This document shows, in pieces, positions 24,129-31,137 of a stretch of DNA of 36,414 nucleotides (position 1 is the stretch's first letter; every line of letters begins with the position of its first letter). Source of the DNA: an uncultured Fibrobacter sp. (GTDB taxonomy: Bacteria > Fibrobacterota > Fibrobacteria > Fibrobacterales > Fibrobacteraceae); the NCBI GenBank assembly GCA_900313675.1, contig OMSO01000027.1, forward strand, positions 1-36,414. Reading direction: 5' to 3'. A program made the position numbers and the translations under genes. The notes below the pieces were generated by a model. That model had not been told where the DNA came from, made no database searches, and saw only the letters and a program-made list of their open reading frames with translations.

Positions 24129-26030
24129 TTATTTTACAATCTTTGCGTCTTGCACGTCCTTGCCCTTGAGCTTGGACGATTCGCTGCCCTGGGCCATTAC
24201 GCCCCGGTTGATGAACTTGTACTGGGCAATGCTCCAGAAGTTGGACACAATCCAGTAGAGCACCAGGCCCGAAGGCATCACCGCGCTAAAGAAGAACATC
24301 ATGGCGGGCATCATCCAGGTCATCATCTTCTGCTGGGCGGGGTCCATGCCGGCGCTACCGCTCATGGTCACCTTGGTCTGGAAGTATGTCGTAACCACCA
24401 TGATCCAGGGGAGAATGGCAAGGCCTGCGGGCATCACGAAGGGAATCGAAAATCCGCTCCACACCACGTCGCTCTTGCTCAGGTCGGTAATCCAGAGGAA
24501 GGCGGGCATACCGCGGAGTTCGATAGCGCGGCCCAGCACAAAGAACAATCCCATGAATATAGGCATCTGGATAAGCATGGGCAGGCATCCGCCCGTGCAG
24601 CTGGCCAGCGGGTTCACGCCGTTCTTGGCGTAAAGTTCCATGATGGCGGCCTGCTTCTTTTGCGGATCGCTACGGTACTTCACGTTGATTTCGTCCAGCT
24701 GGGGCTTGAGCTTACTCATGGCGCGGGTGGACTTGAGCTGCTTTACCGTAAAGGGCGTAGTAAAGGCGCGAACAATGAAGGTCACAAGGATAATGGCCAC
24801 GCCGTAGTTCGGGATAATGGAATAGAAGAACTTGAGGAGCTTCAAGAGCCACTTGCAGATCCACACGAACCAGACGCTGGAACCGGGGAACCACTTGGAG
24901 CCCGTCACGATAATCTTCTCGTAACCCTGGTCAAGGGCTTCCACCTCGTCCCACTGGAGCGGGAGCACCATAAAGTTATAGGCCAGAGAATCGCCACGGA
25001 TACCATCTGCGATGGTAAGGCTGTAGGTTCCCGGATCGGGATTGCCTTCGGTGGCCACATCGATGTGCTTCGCGTTCACCTTGACCGGAACGGGCTTGTC
25101 GAACTGCACCGACAGGGCCACGTACTTGCGGCGCATGCCCACCCAGTAGTAGTTGGCGTTGTCAAAGGCCATGGCGTCGGAGAAAGTCTCGCGCTCCGTA
25201 ATCTCGCTGTTCTTGAAAATCACCTCGCTAAAGAAATAGCTGGCACCGCCAAAGCTCTTGCCCTTGGGCATGACTTCGGTTTCTTTCATGCCGCCCTTCC
25301 AGGACAGCTCGTAATCGGCAGGCTTGAACCCCACAAAGCGGTTCACCTGGCGCACCGCCACTCCGGCCTTGGTAAAGCCGTAGCTGCGAATCACCTGCTT
25401 GCCGCTGGCGTCGGTGAAGGTGAACTGCACCGTCACATCGTTTTCCACCTTGATCTTTTCGGGAGTGTCACCCAGGTTGAAAAGGGCATCGGTCAGGTCC
25501 GCCTTGCCCAGTTTCAGGTCCAAGGCGCCCAGAGCCGTATCCTGGATAATTTCCGGGAAATTTCCAGCACTGTCAGGCAGAGCCTTCACAATCACGCTCT
25601 GGACACGGGCGCCCTTGTTACTGAGGGTCATGATAAACTTGTCGGTCTCCACCGTCACCGTGCGGGGTTCCACGACCTTCGGGGCTTCGGCAGCCTGAGC
25701 GCTGTCGGCTGTGACACTATCAGCGGCAGCGGAAGCCACCTTCGCGCTATCAGCGACAACGACCTTTCCTGATTCACTCTCGTCTCTCGTCTCTCGTCTC
25801 TCGTCTAAGTTGTCATCACCCAGCACCGGAGCAGCCTTCAACTCCGGAGTCTTGTCGCCAAGCACCAGCTGGTCTGCGGAGTCGGCACGAGCAGCCTCCA
25901 TGGCGGCGGCAGCCTCTTTTTCTTTTGCCTGGGCTTCGGCCTGCTGCTTCGCGTTGTTCGACGACATGGTCATCCACCAGATGACAATTGCCGCAATCAA
26001 GATGGAGCCTATGAGGGAATTCTTGTTCAT
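24129..26030 (-). CDS. yidC: Membrane protein insertase YidC
   Basis: A 633-residue YidC of the gram-negative type. TM1 is at about residues 6-21. A low-complexity Ala/Glu/Asp linker to about 110 includes residues 76-85 encoded by a perfect 4x7-bp repeat. The large periplasmic beta domain spans about 115-365 and the 60KD_IMP insertase core about 400-600 (YGVAIILVTFIVRAFTTPFTV, QLKSTRAMSKLKPQLDEINV, CTGGCLPMLIQMPIFMGLFFVL, then the last hydrophobic pairs). It inserts membrane proteins with or without SecYEG. Its ATG overlaps the yidD stop by 4 bp. It is the last gene of the rpmH-rnpA-yidD-yidC block; trmE/jag do not follow. Confidence 0.95.
   Translation of the reverse strand: MNKNSLIGSILIAAIVIWWMTMSSNNAKQQAEAQAKEKEAAAAMEAARADSADQLVLGDKTPELKAAPVLGDDNLDERRETRDESESGKVVVADSAKVASAAADSVTADSAQAAEAPKVVEPRTVTVETDKFIMTLSNKGARVQSVIVKALPDSAGNFPEIIQDTALGALDLKLGKADLTDALFNLGDTPEKIKVENDVTVQFTFTDASGKQVIRSYGFTKAGVAVRQVNRFVGFKPADYELSWKGGMKETEVMPKGKSFGGASYFFSEVIFKNSEITERETFSDAMAFDNANYYWVGMRRKYVALSVQFDKPVPVKVNAKHIDVATEGNPDPGTYSLTIADGIRGDSLAYNFMVLPLQWDEVEALDQGYEKIIVTGSKWFPGSSVWFVWICKWLLKLLKFFYSIIPNYGVAIILVTFIVRAFTTPFTVKQLKSTRAMSKLKPQLDEINVKYRSDPQKKQAAIMELYAKNGVNPLASCTGGCLPMLIQMPIFMGLFFVLGRAIELRGMPAFLWITDLSKSDVVWSGFSIPFVMPAGLAILPWIMVVTTYFQTKVTMSGSAGMDPAQQKMMTWMMPAMMFFFSAVMPSGLVLYWIVSNFWSIAQYKFINRGVMAQGSESSKLKGKDVQDAKIVK
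25777..25804. repeat. Perfect 4x7-bp tandem repeat (CTCTCGT) inside yidC
   Basis: Four exact copies of CTCTCGT on the plus strand (ACGAGAG on the yidC coding strand), plus a partial fifth. They encode DERRETRDES-type residues in the linker after TM1, with the heptamer read successively in all three frames. Because seven is not a multiple of three, gain or loss of one copy would shift the reading frame of an essential gene. Confidence 0.9.
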
Positions 26031-26278
26031 GTCTTTTCCTTTTTAGGGGGCACCGGGTCGTAGCCGCCCTTGCAGAAGGGGTTGCATCTCAAAATTCTAA
26101 AAACCGCAAGATAGAAACCTTTGAAGGGTCCGTGTACCCGCAGAGCCTCGATGGCATAGCTGGAGCAGGTGGGCTGAAACCGGCAGACCCCGTGAAAGAA
26201 GTAAGGGTGCACCAGCTGGTACAGCCGGATAGGCGCTATCAGCACCGCCACGACGGCCCTCTCAAGCTTCGCAAGCAT
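26027..26278 (-). CDS. yidD: Membrane protein insertion efficiency factor YidD
   Basis: An 83-residue YidD (DUF37/haemolytic) protein. The signature YFFHGVCRFQPTCSSYAIEALRVHGPFKG, its cysteines, and the closing RCNPFCKGGYDPVP are near-invariant in the family. An amphipathic N-terminal helix would hold it at the inner membrane beside YidC. It overlaps the 3' end of rnpA by 17 bp and the yidC start by 4 bp. Confidence 0.93.
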   Translation of the reverse strand: MLAKLERAVVAVLIAPIRLYQLVHPYFFHGVCRFQPTCSSYAIEALRVHGPFKGFYLAVFRILRCNPFCKGGYDPVPPKKEKT

Positions 26279-26627
26279 CGCCGTCCACCGCCTCCGGGCA
26301 AGTCCATTCCATCTTGCGGAAAATCTTGTAGGCGGACTCCCGGAGCTTTTCGGAGGTCAGTTCCTGCTGGCCCACGGTCACCACCACCATGGCCCACACC
26401 GGCTTCTGGATATTCGGGACCATTCCAAAAAACAAAGGCCGCAGAATCCTCCGGCACTTGTTGCGGTAAACGGCGTTACCGTTTTTCTTTTTCGCCAAAA
26501 AGCAGAAACGACAAAAACCGTCCGGGCTCTCTATCCAACGCATGGTCAATGACGATGCTCGGACAAACTTGCCTTGGACGGCCACTGTTCGGTAAGCGGG
26601 CTGGTTCGGCAGCCTATAAGAACGCAG
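26262..26627 (-). CDS. rnpA: Ribonuclease P protein component, divergent, start codon uncertain
   Basis: Position between rpmH and yidD and the motifs RLPNQPAYR (near the N-terminus), KKNGNAVYRNKCRRILRPLF (the RNR-type basic helix) and VVVTVGQQELTSEKLRESAY identify the RNase P protein, which helps the catalytic RNA mature tRNA 5' ends. It is strongly divergent: the usual RNRxKR reads YRNKCRR. The first ATG/GTG/TTG of the frame is GTG at 26585, which would remove the RLPNQPAY helix. Upstream the frame is open back to the rpmH TAA with no ordinary start. Candidates are CTG at 26627 (given here) or ATC at 26636, which lies 6 nt after GGGGG. The 3' end overlaps yidD. Confidence 0.75.
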   Translation of the reverse strand: MRSYRLPNQPAYRTVAVQGKFVRASSLTMRWIESPDGFCRFCFLAKKKNGNAVYRNKCRRILRPLFFGMVPNIQKPVWAMVVVTVGQQELTSEKLRESAYKIFRKMEWTCPEAVDGDACEA

Positions 26628-26651
26628 AGCGGCGATGAGCCACCCCCAGAC

Positions 26652-26807
26652 TTACTTCTTATAGATGGTGTCGCTGACGGTCAGGCGCTTGCGGCCCTTG
26701 GCGCGGCGACGGCTAAGAACGGCGCGACCCCAACGGTCTTCCATGCGGGCGCGGAAACCCTGCTTGTTGGCACGCTTGCGGTTATGAGGCTGGAATGTTC
26801 TTTTCAT
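26652..26807 (-). CDS. rpmH: 50S ribosomal protein L34
   Basis: A 51-residue L34: [20 protein letters not shown] followed by [20 protein letters not shown], the canonical family core. The C-terminus carries an extension, [11 protein letters not shown], several residues beyond the usual end. AAAGG lies 7 nt before the ATG. It heads the conserved rpmH-rnpA-yidD-yidC block. Its TAA is in the same frame as rnpA. Confidence 0.96.
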   Translation of the reverse strand: MKRTFQPHNRKRANKQGFRARMEDRWGRAVLSRRRAKGRKRLTVSDTIYKK

Positions 26808-26849
26808 GATAAAACCTTTCTAGTCGAAATTCAAAATTTTTGAGTCCCA

Positions 26850-26877
26850 AATCTAGCAAAAATACCCCATAAATCAA
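26850..26877 (-). promoter_or_regulatory. Candidate rpmH promoter
   Basis: On the minus strand TTGATT (26877-26872), 16 bp, TAGATT (26855-26850). The predicted transcription start near 26843 leaves a 5' leader of about 36 nt containing the AAAGG Shine-Dalgarno. Confidence 0.4.
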
Positions 26878-26905
26878 GGTGTTTTGCCCCGAAGTACGGG
26901 AAATT

Positions 26906-26939
26906 TAAGCAAAAAAGGCCAAAACAACGCGTTTTGGCC
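26906..26939 (-). terminator. Intrinsic terminator after the GGDEF gene
   Basis: On the minus strand GGCCAAAAC, loop GCGTT, GTTTTGGCC, then TTTTTTGCTT: a perfect 9-bp stem (26917-26939) with a U-run, 34 bp past the GGDEF stop. It separates that gene from the rpmH promoter. Confidence 0.88.
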
Positions 26940-26942
26940 AAC

Positions 26943-26962
26943 TTATCAACACCTTATCAACA
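26943..26962 (+). other. Two DnaA-box-like direct repeats (TTATCAACA)
   Basis: TTATCAACA occurs at 26943-26951 and 26954-26962, 11 bp apart. Each is one base from the DnaA consensus TTATCCACA. They lie upstream of rpmH, where oriC often sits, but the interval is only 166 bp and dnaA is not adjacent. Confidence 0.35.
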
Positions 26963-26973
26963 TTGGTCGTAAA

Positions 26974-28050
26974 TCAGGACATCTTCCTTATTTTGTTCCG
27001 GCCCTCGGTCTTGGCCAGGTACAGCACCTCTTCGGCCTTTACCAGGAACTGGGAGAAGTGGCTATAGTTCCTGTCGCCGCAGGCGATAAAGCAGCCGGAT
27101 ACCGTAACGGAGGCGTCGGGGAACCTGTTCCAACGGAGCGCAGCAATACCCTCGCGGATCCGCTCGGCACGGGCATAAGCCTCCAGCTCTGAATCGGCCC
27201 GGAGCACGCACATGAACAGTTCCCCGTCCATACGGCCGCAGCATTCCCCAATCCGGTCGTCACGCTCTTGAATCAAAAACTTCGCCACGTCGCAGAGCAC
27301 CTGGTCACCAAACACCTGGCCGTAGCTGGCGTTCACCTCGCGGAAATCGTCCATGTCAAGGAGCAGCAGGTAGTATTCCTCCCGCTGCAGCCACACGACA
27401 CTTTCCAAGAAGTGCGTCATGTAGCCACGGTTGAAAAGCCCTGTCTTGGCGTCACGCTTAGACAAAAACTCCAGGCGCTTGAGCATTTCTTCGCGGCCCT
27501 TTCGTTCGGTATTGTAGGAATAGAGGGCGAAGGAATTGACGATAAAGACCACCACACCCGTAATAAAGAAAGACACCAGGATGTCGATGAAAGCCGCCTG
27601 GTGGTCCAGGGCCACCACATACTCAGGGTAAAGTTCCGAAAGCACAAAGGCGATTTCGAAAGCGAGCATAGAAAGCACAAACACCGCCCACTTGCTCTTG
27701 CCGGGGCAATAGGCACAAAGAAACACCGCAGTAAGGCAGTAGAGGGTCATGCCGCAATTGAACCCGCCGCACAAGAAGAACAGCATGGGCAGCAAGAAAC
27801 AGCTGAGCAAAAGGCACATGATCACATAGCAGACGCTATACATACGGGTCTTGACCGCCACCACTGCCAAAATGGCGCAGATAACGCTGGTCAGCAAGCA
27901 CACCGCCGAAGTCACCGGGCTAATTTGCTCATATATGGTAAAAACCGTGGAGGCAACGCTTGCCGCCAACACAATCACCAGAAACACCCAGAAAAGGGTC
28001 CGTTCCAGGGAGTCCTGCCGCTGCAGGAATTTTTTCAGTTTACCGATCAT
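26974..28050 (-). CDS. Membrane GGDEF-domain protein with degenerate signature
   Basis: A 358-residue protein. Residues 20-185 hold about six hydrophobic segments with no recognised sensory domain. A helical linker follows (TERKGREEMLKRLEFLSKRD), then a GGDEF domain at about 197-355. The metal and substrate block LLDMDDFREVNASYGQVFGDQVL and the domain start DAKTGLFNRGYM are intact, but the catalytic loop reads MDGEL at residues 274-278 in place of GGDEF. Diguanylate cyclase activity is therefore doubtful; it may be an effector or inactive sensor. The final AKTEGRNKI is conserved. An intrinsic terminator follows. It diverges from the DivIVA-like gene. Confidence 0.85.
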   Translation of the reverse strand: MIGKLKKFLQRQDSLERTLFWVFLVIVLAASVASTVFTIYEQISPVTSAVCLLTSVICAILAVVAVKTRMYSVCYVIMCLLLSCFLLPMLFFLCGGFNCGMTLYCLTAVFLCAYCPGKSKWAVFVLSMLAFEIAFVLSELYPEYVVALDHQAAFIDILVSFFITGVVVFIVNSFALYSYNTERKGREEMLKRLEFLSKRDAKTGLFNRGYMTHFLESVVWLQREEYYLLLLDMDDFREVNASYGQVFGDQVLCDVAKFLIQERDDRIGECCGRMDGELFMCVLRADSELEAYARAERIREGIAALRWNRFPDASVTVSGCFIACGDRNYSHFSQFLVKAEEVLYLAKTEGRNKIRKMS

Positions 28051-28128
28051 CTTATCGATTTATCGCCCCTAATTTACCCCTAATTACACTCTTTTTTTCA
28101 AAAAAGGAAAACATAATATAAAATGTAT

Positions 28129-28143
28129 CTTCCAATTTGGAAG
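28129..28143. promoter_or_regulatory. 15-bp palindrome in the GGDEF/DivIVA divergent promoter region
   Basis: CTTCCAA-T-TTGGAAG is a perfect inverted repeat around one central base, placed 79 bp before the GGDEF start and 72 bp before the DivIVA-like start. A TATAAT at 28194-28199 could serve the latter, though no good -35 is seen. It is a candidate operator shared by the two genes. Confidence 0.45.
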
Positions 28144-28214
28144 GGTTTCACCCCCTTTATCATAACTTTGTTATATTATTGAAAGTAAAGTCTTATAATT
28201 TTAGCAGGTAGTGT

Positions 28215-28739
28215 ATGGAACTGACCCCGTTAGATATCCGCAACCAGACATTTCACAAAAAGAACTTCGGCGGCATAGACCCCGACGAGGTCAAGGCATT
28301 CCTCGAGACGGCGGCTACCGCCTTTGAACAAATGTCCAGGAACCGCACCGACCTCACAGAACGCCTGAAAATCGCCGAGGAACGGGTCAACTACTACCGC
28401 CAAATCGAGAAGACCATCCAGGACGCCGTGGTCACCATGCAAAAGACCGTGGACGAGGTCAAGGCCAACGCCGAAAAAGAGGCGGAGCTGATTATCGCCG
28501 AGGCCAAGGCACGAGCCATCAAGGAAGTGGAGAACACCAAGAAGAGCGCCGAGGACCTGCGGGCCGAAATTGAACAGCTGAAGCAGATCCGCACCAACTA
28601 CTTTATCCGGTGCCGGGCGCTCATCCGCGGGCAAGAGGACCTGCTTTCTGCCATGGAAAACGACCAGCGGGAGTTGGCCGAACCGGCACCCGCCAGAAGG
28701 CCTGCCCCTGCCATGCCTACCGGGAACGTTATCGGCTAA
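28215..28739 (+). CDS. DivIVA-domain protein
   Basis: A 174-residue protein. Residues 1-35 form the DivIVA membrane-curvature-sensing head (TPLDIRNQTFHKKNFGGIDPDEVKAFL). Residues about 40-140 are a long charged coiled coil (ERLKIAEERVNYYRQIEKT, then AEKEAELIIAEAKARAIKEV). A Pro/Ala-rich tail follows (AEPAPARRPAPAMP). Such proteins mark poles or division sites and recruit partners; DivIVA-like proteins in gram-negatives are less studied. CAGGTAG precedes the ATG. The DUF167 gene follows after 15 bp and the HD-GYP gene after that, suggesting one operon. Confidence 0.85.
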   Translation: MELTPLDIRNQTFHKKNFGGIDPDEVKAFLETAATAFEQMSRNRTDLTERLKIAEERVNYYRQIEKTIQDAVVTMQKTVDEVKANAEKEAELIIAEAKARAIKEVENTKKSAEDLRAEIEQLKQIRTNYFIRCRALIRGQEDLLSAMENDQRELAEPAPARRPAPAMPTGNVIG

Positions 28740-28754
28740 TAAAAGAGGCCTCCC

Positions 28755-28979
28755 TTGAAGATAAACATCAAGGTACATGCAAGAAGCAAGCGGGAATCCG
28801 TCACGGAAAACCCCGACGGCAGCTACAAGGTAGAGGTCAAGGCACCGCCCGTAGATGGAGCCGCCAACGAGGCCATCTGTGAACTTCTGGCAAAGCACTT
28901 TGGAATCCACAAGCGGGATGTATCCGTGGTGACGGGAGCGACAAACAACAAGAAGGTTGTTGAAATCCAGGGGCTCTAA
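28755..28979 (+). CDS. yggU: DUF167/YggU-family protein
   Basis: A 74-residue YggU (DUF167, UPF0235) protein of unknown function. Diagnostic is the stretch YKVEVKAPPVDGAANEAICE followed by LLAKHFGIHKRDVSVVTGATNNKK. The start is TTG, 6 nt after GAGG. These genes often neighbour yggT and division genes, and here it follows a DivIVA-like gene, as in several gram-positive clusters. Confidence 0.88.
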   Translation: MKINIKVHARSKRESVTENPDGSYKVEVKAPPVDGAANEAICELLAKHFGIHKRDVSVVTGATNNKKVVEIQGL

Positions 28980-29010
28980 GCTGTACTGGATTTGTAAAAG
29001 GGACAGGTTC

Positions 29011-31137
29011 ATGAAATTTCAGAAGAAGACAATCCATTACCTGGCGAAGGCGATTCTCCTTATCGCCGTCGGTCTTTTGCTGAACATTGTCCCGGCAAAA
29101 ATCGTCACCCATTTCGAACTGCCCGTCTTTTTCGACTGCCTAGGCACAATCCTTACCGCCATGATGTGCGGAAACATGGCCGCCGTCATCGTCGGTTTCA
29201 TCTCCAACGCCATCAACGGACTGTCCGATGCCGTTACCCTCTACTACGGCGTCATCAACGTCCTTATCGCCGGATGCGCCTACCTTTTCTACCAGAAAAA
29301 ATTCTTCTTGAGCATTCCCAAGATTCTGGTGGTGATTTTCACCTTCGCCCTCATCGGCGGCGGTCTCGGGTCCATACTCACCTATTTCCTGTACGGCTAC
29401 AGCATCGGCGAAGGCATTTCTGCGCCTTTCGCGATTGCCCTCCGAGACACCTGCGGTCTCCCCGATTTCTGGTCCCAACTTCTGGCCGACATCATCATCG
29501 ACGTTTTCGACAAGGGCATCGTGGTCATTTCGGCAGTACTCCTCTACCGCTGGATCCCACGCAAGATACGCCTTGCCTGCAACGACACCTTCCATATCGA
29601 CCCCAACGTCGATGAACTGGCCGCCACCACCGGGCGTTCCCTGCTCCGCAGGGTAGTAGCCATGGTCATCGTGGCAGAACTGCTGCTTGGTTCACTTGCC
29701 TGCGCCATCGGTTATTTCTTGTACCAGAAGGTTTCCATCGACAAGTTCACCGATATCGCCAACGGGGTAACCCAGGCGGCCAGCGTGTTCATTGACGGTA
29801 ACCGCATAGACGAATTCCTCACGAGCGGTCGCGAAGCCGACGGCTACGCAGACACAGAAGAAAAACTGAAGAAACTCAAGAAGAGTTTCCCGCAGACAAA
29901 ATACCTCTACGTTTACAAGATTGAAAAAGACGGCTGCCATGTGGTATTCGACACGCCCCTGGAAAGTGGCGAAGAAACCAGCGAGCCCGGCGAAATCCTG
30001 CCTTTTGACCCGAGCTTCGAGCCTTACCTGCCGGCGCTCCTCAAGGGCGACACCATCGAGCCCATCATCTCCGACGACACCTACGGCTGGCTCCTGACCA
30101 TCTACAAGCCCATCAAGGACTCCCTGCACAAGACCTCCGCCTACGTAGCCGCCGACATTTCCATGCAGGAGATTATAGAAGACGACGCCTCCTTCTTTAT
30201 CAAGTTCTTCTCCCTGTTCTTCAGCCTTTCCCTGATTATCATGAGCATCATCGTGGAGCTGGTGAAAAGCGGTATCGTGCGGCCCATCAACCGCATGGCC
30301 TACGCCTCGTCCCAATTCGCCTACAACTTGGGAACCGACAAGGACAAGGGTCTAGAAATCCTCAGCACGCTAGACATTCATTCCCAAGACGAAATCAAGC
30401 ACCTGCACACGGCCCTCCTCAAGATGGGCAACGAATCCCTGGATTACATCAAGCAGCTGCAGGAACAGACCGAGCGCATCACCCGCATGCAAGACGAAAT
30501 TATCGAGAACTTCGCCGAAATGGTGGAAGCCCGCGATACCAGCACCGGAAACCACATCAAGAAAACGGCCCACTACGTAGATGCTATAGCAAGGGAACTC
30601 CAGGCCGAAGGCGAATTCAAGGATATTCTCACCGACGAATACATCGAAAAGCTGAAGCGTTCCGCACCGCTTCACGACATCGGAAAGATTGCTGTATCCG
30701 ACCTGATTTTGAACAAGCCGGGCAAGCTCACCGACGATGAATTCACCATCATGAAAAGCCACACCACCGAAGGCAAGAACATCCTGGTGAAGATCGAAGA
30801 AAACGCCGGCGACACCATGGACGAGAATTACCTGAAGGAATCTATCGAGATGGCTCTCTTCCACCACGAAAAATGGGACGGTTCGGGCTATCCCAACCGC
30901 ATCTCGGGCGAAGACATTCCGCTGTCGGCAAGAATCATGGCGGTGGCCGACGTGTTCGACGCCCTGGTGGCCGAACGCATCTACAAGAAGCCTTTCACCT
31001 ACGAGAAGGCCATGGAAATCATTACCGAAGGGGCGGGCAAGCATTTCGACCCTGTGGTGGTCAAGGCATTCTGCCAGATTTCAAAGCGCCTGTACGACGA
31101 ACGGACCAAGCTGGACCAAGAAGGACCGGTCCTATAG
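29011..31137 (+). CDS. Membrane sensor with ECF-S-like N-terminus and HD-GYP phosphodiesterase domain
   Basis: 708 residues from the ATG at 29011, chosen over an in-frame start 18 codons upstream that overlaps yggU. Residues 10-190 hold about five or six membrane helices resembling ECF-transporter S components (ELPVFFDCLGTILTAMMCGN). After another helix near 215 comes an extracytoplasmic segment (about 235-395, Cache-like by position), a further helix (about 400-425) and a coiled linker. The HD-GYP domain follows: HDIGKIAV with H555-D556, HHEKWDGSGYPN with G626-Y627-P628, and VADVFDALVAERIYKKPF. It would degrade c-di-GMP in response to a signal or ligand. Its end overlaps the convergent cotH-like gene by 6 bp. 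Confidence 0.87.
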   Translation: MKFQKKTIHYLAKAILLIAVGLLLNIVPAKIVTHFELPVFFDCLGTILTAMMCGNMAAVIVGFISNAINGLSDAVTLYYGVINVLIAGCAYLFYQKKFFLSIPKILVVIFTFALIGGGLGSILTYFLYGYSIGEGISAPFAIALRDTCGLPDFWSQLLADIIIDVFDKGIVVISAVLLYRWIPRKIRLACNDTFHIDPNVDELAATTGRSLLRRVVAMVIVAELLLGSLACAIGYFLYQKVSIDKFTDIANGVTQAASVFIDGNRIDEFLTSGREADGYADTEEKLKKLKKSFPQTKYLYVYKIEKDGCHVVFDTPLESGEETSEPGEILPFDPSFEPYLPALLKGDTIEPIISDDTYGWLLTIYKPIKDSLHKTSAYVAADISMQEIIEDDASFFIKFFSLFFSLSLIIMSIIVELVKSGIVRPINRMAYASSQFAYNLGTDKDKGLEILSTLDIHSQDEIKHLHTALLKMGNESLDYIKQLQEQTERITRMQDEIIENFAEMVEARDTSTGNHIKKTAHYVDAIARELQAEGEFKDILTDEYIEKLKRSAPLHDIGKIAVSDLILNKPGKLTDDEFTIMKSHTTEGKNILVKIEENAGDTMDENYLKESIEMALFHHEKWDGSGYPNRISGEDIPLSARIMAVADVFDALVAERIYKKPFTYEKAMEIITEGAGKHFDPVVVKAFCQISKRLYDERTKLDQEGPVL

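Noticed and set aside
24150..25772. Long open frame on the plus strand across yidC
   Set aside because: It is a shadow of the clear YidC sequence on the other strand, with His- and Gly-rich composition and no domain. GC-rich codon bias produces such frames.
26808..26973. Complete replication origin upstream of rpmH
   Set aside because: The interval is 166 bp with two imperfect DnaA-like boxes and no dnaA or dnaN; recorded only as a weak signal.
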